From the NCBI GenBank assembly GCA_910584255.1, contig CAJTXV010000013.1, positions 1 to 45,309 of the forward strand: a DNA stretch of 45,309 nucleotides, given 5' to 3'. Shown here in pieces: positions 41,197 through 45,309 of this stretch. Under the pieces are notes generated by a model, which had not been told where the DNA came from, made no database searches, and saw nothing but the letters and a program-made list of their open reading frames with translations. Numbering within the stretch: position 1 is the first letter of the stretch; each line of letters starts with the position of its first letter. Source of the stretch: an uncultured Bacilli bacterium (GTDB lineage: Bacteria; Bacillota_I; Bacilli_A; RF39; UBA660). The translations under genes were made by a program, and so were the position numbers.

Positions 41197-41225
41197 TTGT
41201 AAATCCTAAAAAAAGTCGGTATAAT
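41197..41225 (+). promoter_or_regulatory. Promoter of cvpA-trxA
   Basis: TTGTAA (41197-41202), a 17-bp spacer and TATAAT (41220-41225). Confidence 0.75.
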
Positions 41226-41252
41226 AAAAATAAAAGGAGTAGGTGAAAATAA

Positions 41253-41963
41253 ATGAATATTGTAGATGTGTTAATTATCCTAGGAATTTTATTATTTGGT
41301 GTTTCGGGTATGAAAAGAGGAGGAATCAGACAAATTGTAGGGACGGTTGGATTTATCATCGTGTTAATGCTTGCTTTTTATTTGAAAAATCCATTAGCAG
41401 AATTTTTAAGCCTGCATTTACCATTTTTTAAATTTGGTGGTGTGTATCATGGTGTAACAGCATTAAATATTTTATTTTATCAGTTAATTGCCTTTTTCAT
41501 TATCTTAGCATTATTAGAAGTAATTTTGAAATTGATTCTTACAATGACAGGTGTGTTAGAAAAATTACTTCGTATGACTGTAATTTTAGCTCTTCCATCT
41601 AAAATTTTGGGTCTAATTGCAGGATGGATTGAAGGATTCTTAGTTATCTTTATTCTTCTTTTAGTATTACATCAACCAATGTTTAATATCAAAGTCTTTG
41701 AAGAAAGTAAACTGACAAATCAGATTCTAAAATCAACTCCACTGATGTCAAATTTTGCGAATGGAATTGTAACTACAGTGAATGATATATATGAAATTGG
41801 AAAAGACTATAAAGAACAAGAGGATTCAGAAACACTAAATAAAGAAGCAATTGAAGTTATGTTAAAACATAAAGTAATCACAGCAGATTATGTATCAAAA
41901 TTAGTAGATGCTGGTAAAATTGACATTTTAGGGATTGAAAATATTATAAATCAATATAGATAG
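41253..41963 (+). CDS. CvpA family membrane protein
   Basis: CvpA-type proteins are small polytopic membrane proteins (colicin V production in E. coli; envelope homeostasis). The first helix follows 'MNIVDVLIILGILLFGVSGM', then 'KRGGIRQIVGTVGFIIVLML', with two further helices around 70-90 and 110-145 and a hydrophilic C-terminus. AGGTGAAAATAA precedes the ATG. The position next to rnhC matches Bacillus YshB. trxA begins 11 bases after the stop. Confidence 0.85.
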   Translation: MNIVDVLIILGILLFGVSGMKRGGIRQIVGTVGFIIVLMLAFYLKNPLAEFLSLHLPFFKFGGVYHGVTALNILFYQLIAFFIILALLEVILKLILTMTGVLEKLLRMTVILALPSKILGLIAGWIEGFLVIFILLLVLHQPMFNIKVFEESKLTNQILKSTPLMSNFANGIVTTVNDIYEIGKDYKEQEDSETLNKEAIEVMLKHKVITADYVSKLVDAGKIDILGIENIINQYR

Positions 41964-41974
41964 GAGAGTGTTCT

Positions 41975-42274
41975 ATGGAACTAAAAAAAGAAGATTTTAA
42001 GGAAGAAATTAAGGATGGAATTACATTAGTAGATTTCTATGCCTCTTGGTGTGGACCTTGTAAGATGATGCATCCAATTATAGAAAAAATTGAAAGTAAA
42101 TATAAAAATATAAAAGTCATCAAGGTAGATGTGGATCAACATGAGGATTTGGCACGTGAATATGGGGTTATGTCAATTCCAACTCTATGTTTGATGAAAG
42201 ATGGAGAAATAAAAGAAAAAAATATTGGATTTACTCCAGAAGAGGAACTAGAAAGATGGATACAAAGTAATTAG
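41975..42274 (+). CDS. trxA: Thioredoxin
   Basis: The 99-residue protein has the redox motif WCGPC at 25-29 and the cis-Pro loop 'VMSIPTLCLMKDGE'. It reduces protein disulfides with thioredoxin reductase, which is not in the window. TAGGAGAG precedes the ATG. It is co-transcribed with cvpA and followed by a terminator. Confidence 0.95.
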   Translation: MELKKEDFKEEIKDGITLVDFYASWCGPCKMMHPIIEKIESKYKNIKVIKVDVDQHEDLAREYGVMSIPTLCLMKDGEIKEKNIGFTPEEELERWIQSN

Positions 42275-42313
42275 AGAAACGAATCGTGTAAACTCAAAAT
42301 AAATAAACTCTAT

Positions 42314-42333
42314 AGAAGACCATCTTCTTTTTT
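42314..42333 (+). terminator. Terminator of cvpA-trxA
   Basis: AGAAGA-cca-TCTTCT followed by a T-tract. Confidence 0.75.
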
Positions 42334-42358
42334 CTTTTATGATAGTTAAACAAGAAGA

Positions 42359-42387
42359 TTGACGAAAGCTAGGAAATAGGATACAAT
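42359..42387 (+). promoter_or_regulatory. gmk promoter
   Basis: TTGACG (42359-42364), a 17-bp spacer and TACAAT (42382-42387). Confidence 0.75.
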
Positions 42388-42437
42388 CAGAATAAATTTT
42401 ATTAATTTTGCGAAATCAAAATGAAAGGAGTGAAAAA

Positions 42438-43121
42438 GTGGGGCATATTATTAAATCAAAAGAAAGAGGAAATCTTGTTGTAATTAGTGGTCCATCTGGA
42501 GCTGGTAAGGGAAGTATTATACAGGAAGTAATTAAAAATAATGATAATATTTGGCTATCCGTTTCTATGACTTCTAGAGAAATTCGTGGGCAAGAAGTAG
42601 ATGGAAAAGAATATTATTTTATTACAAGAGAAGAATTTGAAGAAAAGATTACGCATAAGGAAATGTTAGAATATACAGAATACAGTGGAAACTATTATGG
42701 TACTCCTCGTGGGAAAATTAATGAACATTTAGAAGCAGGGCAGGATGTAATTTTAGAAATTGAAATCGAGGGTGCTTTAAATATAAAGAAAATGATACCA
42801 GAAACAATTTTTATATTTATTATGCCACCAAGTATGCAGGAATTAAAAAAGAGATTAGAAAAACGTAAAACGGAAACAGAGGATAAAATTATTCGTAGAT
42901 TTAAAAGGGCATATCAAGAGATTAATGAAGTTACAAAATATAATTATGTAATAGTAAATGACGAATTAGACCAAGCGGTTTCTAAAGTAAAAGCAATCCT
43001 TTTAGCAGAAAGATGTCGAGTAGACAGAATTGAAGAAGTGTATATTGGAAATGAAGAAGAAATTCTTCATGAAAACCTAGTAGATAATAAAAATATTGTT
43101 AATTTAGAAAGAAAAATATAG
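42438..43121 (+). CDS. gmk: Guanylate kinase
   Basis: The enzyme phosphorylates GMP to GDP. The P-loop GPSGAGKGS is at 18-26. The GMP-binding segments are 'SMTSREIRGQEVDGKEYYF' and 'EYTEYSGNYYGTPRGKI', and 'VILEIEIEGALNIKK' carries the catalytic acids. The product has 227 residues, with a C-terminal tail of about 20 beyond the family norm. I chose the GTG at 42438 behind AAAGGAGTGA; a TTG at 42408 has no ribosome site. It follows a promoter at 42359-42387. Confidence 0.94.
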   Translation: MGHIIKSKERGNLVVISGPSGAGKGSIIQEVIKNNDNIWLSVSMTSREIRGQEVDGKEYYFITREEFEEKITHKEMLEYTEYSGNYYGTPRGKINEHLEAGQDVILEIEIEGALNIKKMIPETIFIFIMPPSMQELKKRLEKRKTETEDKIIRRFKRAYQEINEVTKYNYVIVNDELDQAVSKVKAILLAERCRVDRIEEVYIGNEEEILHENLVDNKNIVNLERKI

Positions 43122-43129
43122 ATTTCTCC

Positions 43130-43158
43130 TTGTTGTTTCAAAAAAAAAGAATTATACT
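43130..43158 (+). promoter_or_regulatory. Promoter of the zinc-ribbon protein pair
   Basis: TTGTTG (43130-43135), a 17-bp spacer and TATACT (43153-43158). Confidence 0.65.
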
Positions 43159-43182
43159 TAAATAGAAAAGGAGTGAAGTAAA

Positions 43183-44433
43183 ATGTATTGTGGTGAGTGT
43201 GGAGCCAAGCTTGAAAAAGATGCAATATTTTGTAGTGAATGTGGTTCTAAAGTAGAAAAATTCAAGAAAAAAACACCAGCAAATGAAACAGAAATTACAC
43301 CAGTTGCACAGAAACCGCCTAGAAAATCAATGTCTAAAGCGAAGAAAATAACACTAACAATATGTGCAGTAATTATTATTGCTTTATTTTTCGGTTACAA
43401 TTATCTGAGTGAGAAATTTGGTCCTAAGGGAGTTGCCAAAGAATATGTGGAAGCAGTCATGAATAATGATTCTAATGCTTTATATGGATACTTGAATATC
43501 GATGGCGACAAAACTTTTGTAAGTAAAGAAAAATTCAGGGAAGTAATAGAAAGTAATGATTCTACTCAAGAAATTACAAACTATAGAATTGATGGTGTCA
43601 CATATGGTGATGGGAAATTAAGTGCAAGAGTTAAAATTAGTTACACAGTAAAAGGAGTACAAAGTGAAGGTACAGAAATCGTTTATTTAACAAAAGGAAA
43701 AAAGAAAAAATACATGATTTTTAATACTTGGGAGTTAAAAGAAGATTTTGGATCTATTTTAGTAAAAGATTATGACATTAAGGTACCAAAAGGTTCAAAA
43801 GTAATCATTGACAAAACAGAATTAGGAAATAAATACTTGAATAAAAAAGATTCTTCTAAAACATGGGATGTATATACAATTCCCCAAATCTTTTCAACAG
43901 AAGTGACAATTAAAACGGAAATTGCAGGATTTGAAGTAACAGATAAAGTAACACCATCTAGTCTAAATTATACTGCATCATTAGATTTAGATTCTTTATC
44001 TAGTGAAAACGTAGAAAAGTTAGAAAATCAAATAAAGACAGATATTACAACTCTCTATCAAAATCTAATTGAAAAGAAAACATGGGATGTCGTAAAAGAT
44101 TCCTATAATTTCAAAGATGCAGATTTAGAAGATTTAGAAGAAGAATATGAAGATTTGTATCAAAGTGTTGCGGAAAATAGTAGTAGAACACTAAAAGCAT
44201 TTGAGATTTCTTCTATCAAGGTAAATACACTTTCTTCAGAAGATGATGGATTGATTCGTGTAGGTGTTAAGTTTAACTACAACTATACGGTTGATTATAA
44301 AAGATATGATGACTCTATCGAAGAAAAGAATGGAAAAAATAGTTCTAATTCTACCTTGTATTATAGATACAGCGATGGAGTACTGAAATTAGTAGATGCG
44401 TCATATTTAGTATCATACTTTTCAGCATATTAA
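43183..44433 (+). CDS. Zinc-ribbon membrane-anchored protein, TcaA/YvbJ-like
   Basis: An N-terminal double CxxC zinc ribbon ('MYCGECGAKL...FCSECGSKVEKF') is followed by a basic linker and one membrane helix (about 55-75, 'ITLTICAVIIIALFFGYNYL'). The remaining 340 residues are predicted extracellular and contain a TcaA-like second domain ('DIKVPKGSKVIIDKTELGNK') and a C-terminal NTF2-like segment. TcaA-type proteins affect cell-wall stress and glycopeptide response in staphylococci; the function here is unknown. AAGGAGTGAAGTAAA precedes the ATG. The next gene also has a zinc ribbon. Confidence 0.8.
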   Translation: MYCGECGAKLEKDAIFCSECGSKVEKFKKKTPANETEITPVAQKPPRKSMSKAKKITLTICAVIIIALFFGYNYLSEKFGPKGVAKEYVEAVMNNDSNALYGYLNIDGDKTFVSKEKFREVIESNDSTQEITNYRIDGVTYGDGKLSARVKISYTVKGVQSEGTEIVYLTKGKKKKYMIFNTWELKEDFGSILVKDYDIKVPKGSKVIIDKTELGNKYLNKKDSSKTWDVYTIPQIFSTEVTIKTEIAGFEVTDKVTPSSLNYTASLDLDSLSSENVEKLENQIKTDITTLYQNLIEKKTWDVVKDSYNFKDADLEDLEEEYEDLYQSVAENSSRTLKAFEISSIKVNTLSSEDDGLIRVGVKFNYNYTVDYKRYDDSIEEKNGKNSSNSTLYYRYSDGVLKLVDASYLVSYFSAY

Positions 44434-44460
44434 AATAAAATAAAAAAGGAGTGAAAGAAA

Positions 44461-45228
44461 ATGGCAAAATTTTGTACAAAATGTGGAAAAAAACTAGAAG
44501 ATGGAGAAGTTTGTAGCTGCACAAAGAAGGCTACAAAAAAAGAAACGGTAAAAGAAGAAAAGGTAGAAAAGGCAGTAAAAGAAGAACCTACAACAGTAGT
44601 AACTGCTAGTCCAAGTGCAGCAAATGATTATGTAAATAACTATATGGAAGTAGCAAAGGGAATTTTTACACACCCAATTGATACAATGAAAAAATTTGGA
44701 CAAAGTGAACATTTTACACTAGGACTTATTATGATTGCAATTAATTGTTTAGTTACTATATTATTTGTTTATTTAGGATTTAAAGAGTTAACATCTAATA
44801 TGGGTGAGTTTAGTTCTATCTTCAGTATGGGATATGGATACGGAGATGTAGAAGTTCCTATGGAAGTATTCATTAAAATCTTTGTAATGATGGCAGGTGG
44901 TTTCGCAACAACAGCAGCAATGCTATATGTAATTGCAGGACCTATTTTAAAAACAAATGCAGATATTAAGCAATCCTTTGCATTAGTAGGTGTTTGTTCA
45001 GTACTTACAACGATTACAACTATTGTGGCATTGATTTGTATGTATATCTCAACACAGATTATGTTTATTGTACTACTAGTTTGTGGGGTATTATACTTAT
45101 CACACCTATATCATGGATTCTTAAATTCAACTGAGGTTGAAGAAAATAAAATTGGTTATACTTATGTAGCATCTGTTGCAGTTGCGACATTTGTAGTAGT
45201 ATATTTATTACCAAAAATTTTATTCTAG
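44461..45228 (+). CDS. Zinc-ribbon polytopic membrane protein, Yip1/DUF6574-like
   Basis: A short CxxC...CxC ribbon ('FCTKCGKKLEDGEVCSC') opens the 255-residue protein. After a Lys/Glu-rich linker comes 'YMEVAKGIFTHPIDTMKKFG', typical of Yip1-like proteins with a zinc ribbon. Five membrane helices follow (about 82-105, 137-165, 172-197, 198-215 and 232-255). AAGGAGTGAAAGAAA precedes the ATG. It lies 27 bases after a gene with a similar ribbon, so the two are probably one operon. Function unknown. Confidence 0.78.
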   Translation: MAKFCTKCGKKLEDGEVCSCTKKATKKETVKEEKVEKAVKEEPTTVVTASPSAANDYVNNYMEVAKGIFTHPIDTMKKFGQSEHFTLGLIMIAINCLVTILFVYLGFKELTSNMGEFSSIFSMGYGYGDVEVPMEVFIKIFVMMAGGFATTAAMLYVIAGPILKTNADIKQSFALVGVCSVLTTITTIVALICMYISTQIMFIVLLVCGVLYLSHLYHGFLNSTEVEENKIGYTYVASVAVATFVVVYLLPKILF

Positions 45229-45237
45229 TTATAGAAG

Positions 45238-45290
45238 GAAACTATTTGAATAGTTTCTCAGACTGTTGACAAATATGTTCAACAGTCTTT
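45238..45290 (+). terminator. Tandem hairpins ending the zinc-ribbon operon
   Basis: GAAACTATT-tg-AATAGTTTC (45238-45257) has no T-tract. GACTGTTGA...TCAACAGTC (45261-45287) is followed by TTTT and is the likely terminator. Confidence 0.75.
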
Positions 45291-45309
45291 TCATAAGCAA
45301 ATAAATTTG

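Noticed and set aside
1..45309. Mycoplasma genetic code with TGA as Trp
   Set aside because: Several genes end cleanly at TGA with the next gene or terminator following, and Trp is encoded by TGG throughout.
1..45309. CRISPR array, prophage genes, tRNA or rRNA genes
   Set aside because: No regularly spaced short repeats, no integrase or phage structural genes, and no tRNA or rRNA signatures were seen in either strand.

Overview
The window is a gene-dense, AT-rich chromosomal segment of a low-GC Gram-positive bacterium, most likely an uncultured gut member of the Bacilli (Erysipelotrichales/RF39-like). That placement is inferred from gene content, not from a search. Supporting signs are a Bacillus-type tcdA preceded by a 6S RNA, LexA, an AddAB/RexAB pair, a T-box before alaS, yceD-rpmF, and the sporulation pair spoIIGA-sigE with perfect Spo0A-box matches. 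TGA is used as a stop (for example the vanY, addA and mtaB ends), so the genetic code is the standard bacterial one and not the Mollicutes code.

Layout. 1-1.5 kb: the 3' part of a secreted, internally repeated protein. 1.6-3.2 kb: 6S RNA and tcdA, convergent with SOS-regulated lexA. 3.3-9.4 kb: polA, a VanY-type carboxypeptidase, two tandem paralogous membrane proteins (the second frameshifted) and mutM. 9.5-10.9 kb: pyruvate kinase. 10.9-11.3 kb: small-peptide/antisense-RNA locus A. 11.5-18.3 kb: addB-addA-mtaB. 18.4-23.9 kb: two small unknowns, recD2, a 59-aa membrane peptide, a transglutaminase-like protein and an AI-2E-type permease. 24.0-28.4 kb: T-box leader, dNMP kinase-like gene, alaS, holA. 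28.4-34.8 kb: pgi, two overlapping small genes, deoD, an inactive/active M16 peptidase pair and a DUF187-type glycosidase. 34.8-35.2 kb: inverted copy B of the small-peptide locus. 35.2-45.3 kb: tmcAL, an unknown gene, a possible slippage gene, yceD-rpmF, spoIIGA-sigE, rnhC, cvpA-trxA, gmk and two zinc-ribbon membrane proteins.

The most interesting system is a probable undescribed type I toxin-antitoxin family present as two inverted copies of about 340 bp, 23.5 kb apart (10944-11285 and 34819-35160). Each copy has a promoter, a leader hairpin that masks the ribosome binding site, a very hydrophobic peptide of about 26 residues, a 3' terminator hairpin, and a strong converging promoter for an antisense RNA of about 115 nt that ends at the peptide stop codon. 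An 11-nt leader segment is perfectly complementary to the 3' UTR hairpin, and the antisense RNA carries the same 11 nt as the leader. Copy A has an ATG start. Copy B has ATA at that place and an altered C-terminus, so it may be a decaying or silenced copy.

Most of the rest is housekeeping: DNA repair (lexA, polA, mutM, addAB, recD2, holA), tRNA modification (tcdA, mtaB, tmcAL), central metabolism (pyk, pgi, deoD, gmk) and sporulation control. Regulatory signals are unusually legible, with many promoters at 17-bp spacing and U-tailed hairpins.
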